A DNA stretch of 64,000 nt from Isoetes taiwanensis. Taxonomy: Eukaryota; Streptophyta; Lycopodiopsida; Isoetales; Isoetaceae. Each line of letters starts with the position of its first letter. Position 1 is the stretch's first letter. This document shows positions 11,776 to 24,205 of this stretch, one piece after another. The notes under the pieces are model-generated. The model searched no databases. It saw nothing but the letters and a program-made list of their open reading frames with translations, and was not told where the DNA came from. The position numbers and the translations under genes are program-made. The stretch covers positions 7,206,150 through 7,270,149 of the forward strand of contig JAJEKV010000049.1 in the NCBI GenBank assembly GCA_021234155.1, read 5' to 3'.

Positions 11776-14700
11776 TCAAACTAAAAGAAAGCCACATCAC
11801 AGGCATCTCCACTAAAACAAATAACTAGAATGCAATCTTTGAAGAAACAGAGGCAGCAAGAACTAAGGGTTAGTGGTGCGGGGAGGAGAAGCGACCAATA
11901 GAGGTTCTAAGGAGCTACCATCTTGATCCCAACCCAATGAGCGAGAAACTAGCATTCTTCTTGAGGAGGCGGGTAGATAAAGATTGTATGATATCCCTAA
12001 GAAAACCAAAAAGGAAACAAAAGTCAAAGTGCGACCATATACAAGAAGGATAGGTTATTTTGTTGTAATTATAGGGAAAAGACAGGTTTCTAAGCACATA
12101 TCGAATGAAAAAGACTAAAGGATGCTCTGTATGTAGCGGATATCAATAATGGTGAAAAACCAACAGAAGGGATATTGGTATTGACATAGGCTGCGGATTG
12201 GTTCTCAAATTCTGAAAGCATTAAGTGAATGACACCACAAGCGTAAATCAAATCTCTCGACACCAAAACTCATTAGAGAAACTCATTCAAGTTGTCCTTT
12301 GTCCAAGGAAATTTAGAGATCAAGAGCATCTCAAATATCTGAACCAAAATATCTGCCAATAGCATGGAACTTATATCATTAGTATTCAAAACTCACAAAA
12401 ACATGAGAAGACTCATTCATAACAGTAGATAGGAAAAAATGGTAAGTACAAAATATTATAAGGAGTTAGAAGCGAGAGACTCGTAAAAATCAAATTAAAA
12501 ATTCCAATACTCACATATATTTCACAAAAACAACATCACGATATAAATATAGCCTAGAAAATCATAAATATGCATATCCATAAAAACTCAAACCATAATA
12601 TGAACCTCTTTTGCTAAAAAAATGCAATAGAAGAAATAGTGGTGATAGATGATGACATGGTGATCAAAATCCTCTAGATTCAACCTATAATTAACAATGT
12701 TCTTGTTCAAATAATGCGAACCATCAAGAAGGGTGAGAAAAATAGTAAAAATTAGCAAGCGGCAAAATGGTCCATGATAGTAAAAAAACATAACCAAATA
12801 TAATAATGCTAAGGTACCTTCAATTTCTCTAAGATAAAATGGCGATGTGGTGATGCCTTGTGATATATAGTCTATAACTGTTCTAGATAGATCAAGCTAT
12901 ACCCATCCATGTGAAAGATTTTACCATTGGGCAAAGATTCTAGATAATACACTATTAAGCTACCATCGGGGTCACCATTTCCACAACCAAGGATGTCGAC
13001 CAAAAAGTTCCATGAATTGCCATCCCAACATGATGATCAAAGCTGGATAAACAAAGCGTGTGAAGGCGGCGACAACTTGTTCATCTAGATCTTAACAAAC
13101 TCTCTTGAAGCAATAGAAAATAACTTGAAGGAATAAAATTGAACAACAAATGCAACCACCCCTACAAAGGTTAGAACTTAGGTAATAAGGCATATCAAAA
13201 GATCGTACTCGAGAAAACTCCTTTAACCACCCCTGTAAAATTTAGATCCTAAGCTTAAAGGTAATCTAAACAAATATTGTATAGACAAGTGAGTTCGAGT
13301 GTAGAATAGAAGGCCCGGGTACATCAAGGTATTCATATAACTTGTTCCTTGAGGGAATTGAGGAGGGATTGAAACATCAGGGACACAAGAAGAAAAGGAT
13401 ATTAAACCAAAATAAATGATCAAAATTAAGCAATGTGGATATCAATGTGAGCAGAACTAAAATAACTTGGTTTAATCTAAGTCTTAGCACCAATATGATT
13501 ATCTTTATATATATCTTAGTCACTTCGGTCTTGTTGTACCCTCAAAACCCCTATTAATCGGAATGCACACCAATAACAAATTAAGGGAAGTCCAGTCCTT
13601 GATATAAGTATCCACACAAATAAAAGTGGCAAACAAATTTAAGCATTGTTGCCCTTATAAAAGACACACAATAGAAGGCCTTGAGAAGAACAATGCTTAT
13701 GCGAGTGGTCTTGACACTATGTAGCATCCACTCAGGTCTCCTCCACCTTAGTCGCATGGAAAGGACAAAAGCTGAAGAACCTTAGTGCGAGAGGAGAAAA
13801 GAAGCATTGGTAGTTCCTAGAATCCAACATTCATGATGTCGTCTATTAGATACATACCAATAACAAATTAAAATGAAGTCCAATCCTTAATATAAATATC
13901 CACACAAATAAAGTGGCAAACAGCAGTTTAAGCATTGTTGTTATTACACAATAGAAGGCGGGAGAAATAGTGCTTATCTGGAATGGCCTTGACACTATGT
14001 AGCATGCACTCATGTCTCCTCCACATTCATGATCTCCGTCTATTCTATTCGCGATTCACGCAAGAAGATTGGAGCCCAACAATGGCCACATCGCCAAGGT
14101 AAGGCTGGAAATCCTTAAGTTACAACTGTTTTGCTTCCAGATTCAACAATTTTCTTGTCTTTCATATCCAAGAATCAGATCTTGGTAAAAAACCAACCAT
14201 TTGGGCCGGGAAAACTCTCTAAAATTTGGGGGCAAGAATCTTTGGCCGAGATGTGAAAACTTCGGAAGGAAATAATAGCGATGAGAAAAACCGCGTTTCC
14301 TCTTATCACGGAATTAGTTAGTCCATCATCACCATCTCTGTTTCCTTGGGCATAAAGCAATGAAATAGAATTGCGGGAAGGACTTACGGTTTGGATTGCA
14401 AGGAATACATATAATGATCACATGAATGCATCGATGCAACTCCCATTGCATAGCATCCCTCTATCATCATTTCATCACGGAATTACGGCACTAATATATC
14501 CTCTCTTGCACAATAAAGTAGAAGTGCTGAAAAATAAAGTCCGTAGAGACATCACGGATAGACTACTTGAACAAAATTGATGAACAAAAAATCGATCTGA
14601 ATCCTTTATATGATGCATTTATTACATGAATCTGTTGATGTATCCTTTTGCTCTATTCTTGATGAACACCGCAAATCTGAAGCCGAAAAATGGAATCTTG

Positions 14701-15437
14701 CTTAAAAGAAAAATATTTTCCCTTAAAACCAGATGTCAAAGGAAGGATGCTCTCTGCAACTCGAATAATATGCTTCCAAAATTAAAATTGCTGCACAAGA
14801 TCAAATGCAAACTGCTTCAAGAACACCTCAGACAACCAAGAACTTGTCTCAAATCACCACAGTCGTTGCAGCCCTAACCGAATTGAAAAAACAGAGCTCT
14901 AAAAGAAAAGGAAAACATAGGAAGAAATGAAAGCTGGAACAAGCTGAGCCCTAAAGCGCGAACTTGAATTTGAAAAAAACATCGAAACCATAACAAAATG
15001 GGCACATGATGTTTATCCATGTTGCTCGTATCTTCCATCTTCAACAGATATGTATGGCAAGATTTTCAATATATCAAATGCATGGAATTATGTAGATCTT
15101 AAGATTAAATAGCAACAAGAACATGCAAAATAATAATGAGCCCACATGAATGACAATTTATAATGGCATGCACATGTCTTCAATATCTTTTGCACTCATT
15201 TCAAATGACTATGCTCTTACTCACTCCATCTCTTCAGTCCCTTTTCAACTTTAACAACTTTAAATTTGTTTGCAGGTTTCCTTCCATGCTAGACAAAATG
15301 GCCCCTGAAATTGACATACATGGAAGATGAACAAACATTCAATGCATTGGGGGAAGTCTCAAAAATAAGTCACGGACATTCAATGTGCTAGAAATTCTCA
15401 AGATAAGGTATGTAACGGGTTGATATCAATTTTAGAT
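11776..15437. repeat. Spacer B, central noncoding segment
   Basis: AT-rich sequence present three times (also 31396-35034 and 58830-62475). Open frames are short, differ between copies, and show no family I recognise. It includes a local tandem duplication (13569-14046). The right edge ends at ttttagata, the empty site of the second element insertion. No gene is called. Confidence 0.7.
13569..14046. repeat. Local tandem duplication, unit about 287 bp
   Basis: Two diverged units each begin with accaataacaaatt, continue with a block of the form agtccaatccttaatataa, and pass through tggcaaac and actatgtagca before attcatgat. They start near 13569 and 13856; the second is shorter. The same pair occurs at 33167-33640 and 60617-61080, so it predates duplication of the spacer. 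Confidence 0.7.
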
Positions 15438-18400
15438 ATTGGCCTTCATATCTATTCTTATAAGTAGGAGAAGAAAAAATCTATGATTATCCAAAATGTA
15501 TGGTATCTTAGGAAGAAGGCATTTTGGATGGTTAGCAACCTTAAGTACAAAGTTTGATTGATCTAGCCCTTAGTAATTATTACAATCGATTCAAAAAGAT
15601 AGATAGCTGTAATAGTAGATGTTTTCAGTTTGAAACCATGATCGAACACTACAACATCATTGCTTGGCTTATTTTGTCAATATCAAAATTTCACAAAGAA
15701 ATAGGCTGCGAGTAAATATAAGGCCATTGTCTTATGTGCTAGAACTATCTATTATATGGGCTACATGTTTATGATAGGTTGCTAAAAGCGAAGACCCTTT
15801 TGTAGGATGCCTCTTTACATGCTATCAATTGTTTGAGATGTCATATCTAATGGTGTTGGGGGTGCTTAATATTTTTTGGAACATCTGTACACATTTTGTT
15901 GTGATCATGGTATAGAAACAACGTAAGACTTAGCTCTCTATAGCCGGGATTTTTAATGTAGACAAATTATAGGAGTAGAGGATGATTTGTAGCCCTCTGA
16001 TTCTGAGGGGGTTTACCCTCGTAAATATAAGCCTATTATTTGGTGTTTGAAATGCCCAACTAACCATCCTCTGTATTTTCGTGACAATATTTCTCACGAT
16101 GATTTGGTGCGTCTCATTACCCTAATATAATCAAAGTTGGCGTGTAACTTTGTTATACAATTGTCAAAAATTGGCATTGAGAGCTAGTTGAAAATCACGG
16201 GCGAAATGTTGATCCTCCATCTGCATTGTTAATGCGAGAAAGGCACAAAAATGGACATTTATGAATCGATGCAATGCACGAGGGCGACTAAGCCATTTTG
16301 ATGAAATTTGGAAAAAAGAAGTCGCAAAATGCAGTCCGCGGAATGAAATACAAAAACTTTATTTTATGAGGTCTATTGCCCATAAAATATGTATCATTAG
16401 CTAGTACTCTTTTTGGATACCTTATGGGTCTCAAATAAAATACAAATTTGGTATTAAAATAAGGTAAACAATTTTTATATAAGACTTTTGTAAGGACACT
16501 ATATAACATGCAAATTTTAGGTAAAAACATGAATGCATGCATAGTCAACTTTCAGGAAGTAATGGAACCCTCTTATTTTTTTGTAGATTTAAATATCTCG
16601 ATTTCTACTATGACCAAACGAAACTTGACTAATGTTACATAGATTTAAATATCTAGATTTCTACCATGGCGGCCATGTGACTAGAGGAAACTTATGCATA
16701 AATAGAATAGAAAGGTTTCTATCGCATGGAGATCAATCGGCTGACATATAAATATGCTATGTAACATATATAGCATATCTCTACCAAAACCCCAACCAAA
16801 TTGCATGAGTTAAAAAAATTTCAACTTTATTATGAGAAAAATGGCAAAAGCATTCAATCAAGAGTGAACAACCCAACATTTAGAATTAAATGTCAGTTGG
16901 GCTTTCATGCTCAACATCCCTTGGTTTTATATTTATAACCATGATGCATCGCACCTACACCAAGTACGCAGAAGATAGTAAAGTAGTATTTAACATTGCC
17001 TATGCCATTTTTAAGTTAAACATGTTATAACTATGCATCTCAACTTTGGGTGGTTTGAAGCATGTCAATTTTGGTGGAAGGTCAGAAGCCTCTCTGTATT
17101 TATGTAAGACATGACTCATAATCCAACATGCCACTGCAATTCACTAGATAAGGTTTGTTTTGTAGGTAAAAAGTTCTATATATTAGCACAACAGTTTCCA
17201 ATCGTACTTTCCTCTTCATATTTGTCAAGGTTGCAACAATGTAATAGAGCATTTTTTGTGCGTTTGTTTGAGTTACTATATCTACAAAACATTTGTTTCA
17301 ACCATCACTTGAAGCATTTCTTTGTGAGCGTTACCCTTGATTAAGATTAAGCCTCATGAACTACAAAAATTTTGGAAATTGGTTGGACTTTTGCGGTTGC
17401 TACCCTTGTTTGAGAAATATTCGACAAAATTTTTACATCTCCTAAGGTTAGAAAAAAATTAGACACAACACTAAATCATTGTGTTGTAGGGAGCGTTGGA
17501 TTATGAGTTCCAATGTTTAAATAATGCATTACAACAATAGTTCCATATTTATAGACATTTAACGTAGATATCTAATGTGACAGAAGCCAGCTTCTATGTT
17601 TGCCTTTTGTTTTTCACCCTCTTTCCTACATACAGTAGAATCAATGGAAAATACCTCGATGAAACATCACATGTTACTTATTCTAAACCAATCTTTGAAT
17701 ATAAAAATCTAAATAGCTCATTTGAATTATTGTTCAAGTATTTCTTGCATTCTTCATGCCATCACATGCATTGCCCATCTAAGGTGGGCAATTGACTAGT
17801 TTTTTTCATATTGTCAGACCATGATCAACGAGCTGGTAGGTGCTGAACTAGTTCTTGAATATAATGGCAAAGTAGTCTGCTCATGAGATCTAATTCCAAT
17901 GTATGTAAGCTGCCTTCCAGTATTTATTGTATTTTTTGAAATTGCCTCGCAATCAATTAGGAGTTTGATTTGTTGCAGAGTTTATCAAGGATAAAAGGCC
18001 CTGTCAAAGCTTCCAGTTCTTAAATATGCAGGAAATGTGTTCACCCTTAGACCTTCAATATATGATGTTGACTGAAGATCAACTTTAAGATAAGGTTTGC
18101 AGTTTTCTTATCTCTAAAGTCTCAAGTTGCTTTACTGACAGAGCTGATTCGCAGTTCCAGAGTGGGAAAATGCTTGACCATCACCAGGGTCTTTCATAGA
18201 AGAGTTTTAGGGAAAGTTGGTTTCAGTCCATCTTCTAGCATCAAGATCCTCCCTCTATGTAATGACATGATGCAAGATTCTGATTAAGTCTAGTGTAGGT
18301 AAGGGTGCCAGAAGACCTAACCCTTGTTCGGGCATCCTGTTATTGGGCAGCTGAGCTGGTATCGTGTCCCAAGTCGAACAAGGCCAAGACTTTGTGCAAC

Positions 18401-19060
18401 TGCCTCACCAAAAGGGATAGGCCAGACCCCAAGAAATTGATCCCAAAAAAGTTCTTTAGCTAGCCTTTCCTGGCGTGGCTCCTCTGGGAGGCCATATGCT
18501 AATGCCCCTCTCATGAGGCTCGGTTTCCCTAGCTGTCATTGTTTTAGGGAAAGCGGCTTCCAAGGGATTTCAAGGACTCTCGTCTTCTAGTGTTAATACC
18601 TCTATGCTTTGACCTAAAGGTGGCCGCTAAACTTTTTAACCTTTTGTTCACACATGTTGTATTATTTGGAAACAACATTAATGCCCAAAAGTGGAAATGT
18701 TGTATTTCGGCACAAAAGACCAATCTTCCTAGAGAAGAAAAATATTTTTTCTAAAAACCAAGCGGCATATTGTTATACCTTATTGTCTGATGGGCTCTAG
18801 CGAATTCCGGCCATCGGATCTTGGGGAATATTCTGGGGATATTTCCGCTAGTATGATCCCATTCCTACACCTCATAGGGGAGCTGATGTGGCCCTATTCT
18901 TAAGGGCATTTGATAACCATTGGAAAGGATTCCAATGTGGGTTTGACTTTAAAATAGCAAGGTCATATTCTAAAGCATGCCACACCCTATTGCAGGCACT
19001 AAAACAGGAGAGGATAATACCGCCAAATTAGAATCTGAGAGGTGTGTGCCACAAACTTCC
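15438..19060. repeat. Spacer B, third segment
   Basis: Matches 37884-41582 and, up to its truncation, 62476-63297. Mostly AT-rich with no long open frame. A few stretches look exon-like: an acceptor-like tttgttgcag at about 17970 and the short frame KLPVLKYAGNVFTLRPSIYD at about 18006-18067. No continuous gene model can be built, so these may be remnants or chance. Confidence 0.6.
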
Positions 19061-21373
19061 ACATCTTTGGATGGTAAGACTTGTCAGGGCAAACATAGAT
19101 GGAACTTTGGCCAATGTTCCTTACAAAAATGCATTGGCAAAAAACAGATCATAGAAAGGGTATAAATTGTAGTCTTGAAATATTCAATTGAAATGCACAT
19201 CTTAAAGAGTAAGTACACGCTTTTAAAGGTTTGCAAATTCTTGTAAACAACCATCTCTAATCATAAGACAAGCAAGAGATGTGCCATTATTAGTTGTATT
19301 TTTGCGAAAAGGGTTTTCATTCAAGTTCCAAAAGTGCCTAGATGTCAAGTAAGATCTGATGGCCTTCAAAATTGATTTCAACAAAATTAGATTCAAGTGC
19401 TTCTTGTTGGTGTTAATGATGGCAAGCGTGAGTCGATAGATACTCTATATGAATCTGTTTGTCACTATTGTTAATATCTCCACTCATGTTTATATTATAA
19501 TGTTAACTCACATTATCATGGATCACTTGGCGCTAAAACTTTGGGACGACCAGTTTACTTGAAAATTTTTTGATGCCTTAGATTTACTTGAAAAAGTTGG
19601 TGGTACTTTTCTTTCTTAAGTTTTCCATGTTTTAAAACACTACTGACCGCCATTGGCGAGATATATGACGGGGGTAGCAATGGAAGCGGTTGTGGAAATA
19701 GGGTGCGGAAGGAAGCCGTTTTCAGTTTCACAAATTTGTAAAATTAAGTGAGTTACTTTAGAAAGCATCTTCACAAACCAAGCTTCTTATATCCTATGAA
19801 GTCTTCTCCTCTTTTTGCGGTCGTGGCTTGGTGGTTGGATTTGCTATAGCTAATTTAGAACAACGAAAATAACCCAAATAATCGGACATTTACGTGTTGA
19901 TTCCCTTGCTTGAGGTCCAAATCTAGCGCTCCATCCTCCTAGATGTCTCTAGGTTTGATCTGTCCCCCTCACCTTGCCACATTATTTTTTATCTTCTTTA
20001 TGACAACTCGGGGGCATTGGCTGCAAATTTGTCATTATTGTTTATTATGATATGCATGATTGGATTGGAATGAAGGCCCAAAAGATTTCTTTGCTTCTAA
20101 CATGGCCTTAAACCAAGCCTATGGCTCTTACATTTGGGAGGATGGAGCCCCTAAAATCTGCTTTTGTCTTTGCTTTTACCTCGATTATATATGATAATAG
20201 AGTTAATGACAAATGGAGCTCTGTTGGAATCTGCATGTTGTAGCGTTTTGGCTATGGGATGCACATCATGTTGTGCCTCACTATTTATGCTTCATTATCT
20301 TACATTTCCATCTCTCTCTCTTTCTCTTAAATATGGTCAATGTGTGTTGCTCCAATTATTTTGTACTTTGGTACTTTTACATTGTCGGACTAGCAAAGGA
20401 AATTGCAATTTACGAGTTCCACCAAGGTATTAGTTACATCGATTAGCTTCCTAAAAAGGCGGTTGAAGCCCATATATATGCTTTATATGCATGTAGTCAG
20501 CGATTAAAGTTTTTACATGCCCAAAGGGGCGAGCAACCTAACCTCGCTTACACTATGGCAATGGGGCCTCAGCGCCTAAAAGCTTCTTTGGCGGAAAAAG
20601 AGAGCTCGATGGGCGGCAAGATGGAATGTCTTGAGAGCATAGGTGCATCAAGTGCAAGCGGAGGCGGTCATTGCGATCTCTCAGTTGGAGGGGGGGGGAG
20701 GAGTAACATTGCGGTGGTATCAATTTTTGTTGTGTGAGCATGGGCATCGTTGCATTGTTTTTTTTTGTCAAGCTTCTAGCGGCGGGTTGGTGTAATGTTG
20801 GAATCATGAATCTTTGTTCATAGATTTGTAATTGACTTTCTCTTTTGCTTCACTAAATGTGGAGTTTGGAAAAGCATCTCTAGAATCATGAAATTGATTA
20901 AGGTTTAAGATGATTACTGTGTTATAAATGTGGTGACGAGGTTAGATGCATGCATGCTAGAGATGGAAGACGTCTTTTTCTCTCCTTTTTTTTTTTTTTT
21001 TTTTTGGGGTTGGTGGATGGGGGATGATGATGATGGGGGATGGCTATATGTGAGAGCTATTTAGTCTCTATTGATTATTTTCTAGGAAGCCATTATTTAA
21101 TTTCTAGTTCTTACTTGAATTATGCCACGTTTGGTGCTTATGGCTGGTGTAGGCGCAATTGAGTGTAAAACTAATCATAGTAGACATGATCATAGTAGCC
21201 AACTAATAATTCATAATGATTTTGCATCCGTGACCTTAATCATGCAATCGTGTAGATTTGTTTCCCTTGTCCCGGTTACAAGCTTGCTATTGTCTGCAGG
21301 AGCTTAGAATGATAATATAAGTAACATCCTTTAGTATGTAGAGACATTCTTCGTAACAATTTTCTCAAAACTA
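19061..21373. repeat. Spacer B tail, homologous to spacer A end
   Basis: From catctttggatggtaag onward this follows 6313-8688 of spacer A in the same order, so spacers A and B share their last ~2.3 kb before diverging at the B-specific 2.4-kb block. It contains a (TC)n run (about 20313-20328) and a T-run/G-rich stretch (about 20982-21035). No gene is supported. Confidence 0.75.
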
Positions 21374-23793
21374 TTGCCTACACATATCCTAACCTATATC
21401 TCATGTTTACATAATATTCTTCCAGCAATCATGGTTTCGAAGACTTTCTAGGCTTCCTCCAGACTTGCACAATGAATCAATAGAGTCAATGACATGGCAC
21501 ACTTGGCATTGCATAGAGATGTTAGCGCAAGCTGTCTAAGTTTGTTTTTGCATTATTATTTCATGTGGTCTCCTCAAAATGAATTTACAAAGTTGTGTGT
21601 CTTGAACGGACATAATTCAAACAAAGTGGACACAAAGATGCCAACGTCACAATACCCAAAACTTATTATCCTTAAATGTTTTCCAAATCATTTTAGCTTG
21701 TTGACCTTGATTTGTTGCAAGTTGAAATTTCAATCCTTAAAGCAATCATTAGGAAATGCCTTGTGCATATTTACAAATTATGTTCCATTACCTAGTTATG
21801 GAAAAGGATTTGTGAACTGCAATAGGATTGCATCCATCGTCCAGTGGTCCTCAAGGATTTAGCATTAAATAAGGCAAAATGCCTAAGCTTGGAAGAGTCA
21901 TGGAACACGGGAACTTGTTGCAAAATAATATGATATGGCTGAAGTAGATAACAGATATTTGCCTATTTAGAAAAAGAGCCAAAGGCATACTAGGCATTCC
22001 ATCTTAATGCCCACTTCTGGCGGAATTTTTGGCTCTATTGATCAGTTTGCTAAGTAATTTATATTTTCATTTCAGGTGACAACTCTGACAGGTCGTTTCA
22101 ATGTATTGTTGGAGAACGTGCAGATGATCCTCACAGGAGCAAAAAAGTGAATAGAAAATTGAAAAAACTGAGCAAGAAGTAAACAGGGCATGAAGAAGAA
22201 TTTTGAGCTGTATAAGCAACGCTTGTTTGACATTCCAAATCTTATGCATCAATTTATCAAGCATGCAATCTGTATTGACATCTAAGCTATAAATTAATTT
22301 ACCTCTTACCGTCAATAACATCGTCTGCTCTATCTTTGCTTGAGTTCTGCAACTACAGTTCTATCTTATGCATGCTGCCCATATCCAGAAATCAATGCTT
22401 GTGTCATGATACTACATGTTTACTTGGTAATCTTCCAAAGCTCCAAAGCTCCTAGACGCAGTATCCAAGTCTCCATATATGGGCATACATATCTATAAGT
22501 GCATTGTCAGCTCGTCTGTAGCTTTACATGCTTTTATAATGCTCAAAATGCAACTTCTGGATTATACTTGGTCATCTTGATTGAAAGTTTCATGTCCCAC
22601 ATAATAATTATAAGGCAAGATGAGAAGTGGCCATAGTATGAACAAAATTTATTGCCTACATGCATAGGCATTCTTCAACAAATAACAGGTCGTCAACCCA
22701 TGGAAATTCATTGCCCCTGCATGCAAAGCCACTCTCACCGAATAAAGGTTTTCCGATCATACCTTCACTGTATATCATGTTATTATTCACCCAATTGCTG
22801 TAAGTAATACATAAGTCTAATGTTAGTCACTGCTGCAGCACCAGCAACAATTAAACTCCATAGGATGATCTTCAAACCTCCTTATTCTAATGATGTTGGA
22901 GACGTCTGTAAATTTCTTCTGTTGCTAAATAAACTGCAATGACATGTGCAGAATGAATATGGATTTGCTGCAATGGGATTAGCATCTGGATTTACACGAT
23001 TAGCATTTGAATGTCATGATTGCTGCTTGAACATGGCAGAGAGATGCCTTTCTCTAGATCCTCCATTCTCACATTTGAGAATAACCAAGAATGACCTTGA
23101 CTGAAAAGGTCTCTTCAAAAAGCTCACATCCTTGCATTCTACAAAATTTTCAAGCTCGTAGAAAAACCAATAAATTGAAGTACTGCCTTTGCACCCTTGG
23201 TACTAATGAAGCCTTAACAGACCATAATTATCCAGTTCAAATAGTCTAAGGTAGCTTAAGGAACCCTGGGATCATCATATTCTCTTCTGAATACTATTTA
23301 TCTAGCAATGAGCAGGACTTGCAATTGAAGCAAGCCATGAATTGAAAAGTGGAGTTATTGATGGCTTTCTTCTTACAAGATCATTGATAACTAAGGTCTA
23401 GCCCAAAAAACACATGCATGGCCACGGGAGGAAATGAGCCCGGCAATAACTAGTCACAATAATTAGCAAATCATTCAATTTCCCTAAACACAACTGCAAA
23501 CCATCACCTTAAATAACATGAGATAAGCTCCAAAATATGCAAGTCCTGGCAGCACGTCTCCTTCGATTCCTAGGGCCTGCAAAAACCACAAGGATCACGG
23601 GCCTGCATAAAAAAGAAAGTGCGGATGTGAACATTCCAAGAGTATTAAACTCTAAAGATTATTTCAAGCAAAATCACATTGCACAAATTAGTAAAGTGAT
23701 CACTTTAAATAACATGCAGGCAAGCTCTAGAATATGCACAGCTTAGCAGCATTTCCCCTTTAGAACGTGTATCGTCAAACAGTTGAAATACTA
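21374..23793. repeat. Spacer B-specific 2.4-kb block
   Basis: Present here and at 43839-46288, but absent from spacer A, where the flanks join directly (caaaacta then gattaaat at 8681-8700). The two ends share acta, which suggests a microhomology deletion in A or an insertion in B. The two copies are nearly identical and keep their CTG/CAG sites, unlike much of the window. A possible terminal exon is at 22076-22182. No element termini were recognised. Confidence 0.65.
22076..22182 (+). other. Possible terminal exon of an unrecognised gene
   Basis: An acceptor-like stretch (tattttcatttcag) is followed by an open frame of 34 complete codons. It includes RSFQCIVGERADDPHR, ends in a lysine-rich tail (KKVNRKLKKLSKK), and is closed by taa. 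The second copy at 44571 changes R to H and runs into an earlier stop after extra A bases. I do not recognise the family and found no convincing upstream exon, so this may be chance. Confidence 0.15.
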
Positions 23794-24205
23794 GATTAAA
23801 TATGCTAGCTTAGGGGCATCTCAATTTGATGCAAAACCCTGGATACCTTACAAAGGATGGTTTCTTCGCCCATATAGTAATGCACAGCATATGCAACCAA
23901 TTTTAATAACATGCTGTCAATCCTCCACATGCTGCTATTACATGCAACAAAACGAATTTAAAGGGGCATATAGTATTTATAAATAAAATCACCATACTCT
24001 TCCATTTTCGTGCCAAGATCGGCCAGCAAAGAATTAGGTTCAATAACAACTCATCAAGAAGAAAAAAATAATGCTTGCCTTTTTTTCCCTTTTCCCTTTA
24101 TGTTTCTTTTCATTTCCTTTGCCCTTTTCCTTGCTTGTTTAAAAGAAGCAGAGTGGTGAGAAGCAAGAAGCAGAAGAGTGTTGAGAGAAGCAGAGGCAGT
24201 AGAGA
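23794..24205 (+). promoter_or_regulatory. Promoter and 5' leader of BiP copy 3
   Basis: A TATA-like stretch, tatttataaat, lies at 23974-23984 about 220 bp before the ATG. The other copies read tatttgcgcataaaa at this place, so it is either copy-specific or an error. A pyrimidine-rich tract covers 24077-24140, and the leader before the ATG is rich in agaagcag. CT-rich patches are common near plant transcription starts. No ERSE (CCAAT-N9-CCACG) or plant UPRE was found by eye. Confidence 0.45.

Noticed and set aside
18317-18514. 65-codon - strand frame (ends ITGCPNKG), also at 40837-41034
   Set aside because: It is kept between two near-identical copies, but they are too recent for that to mean selection. 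No motif was recognised, and there is no start context or neighbouring exon.
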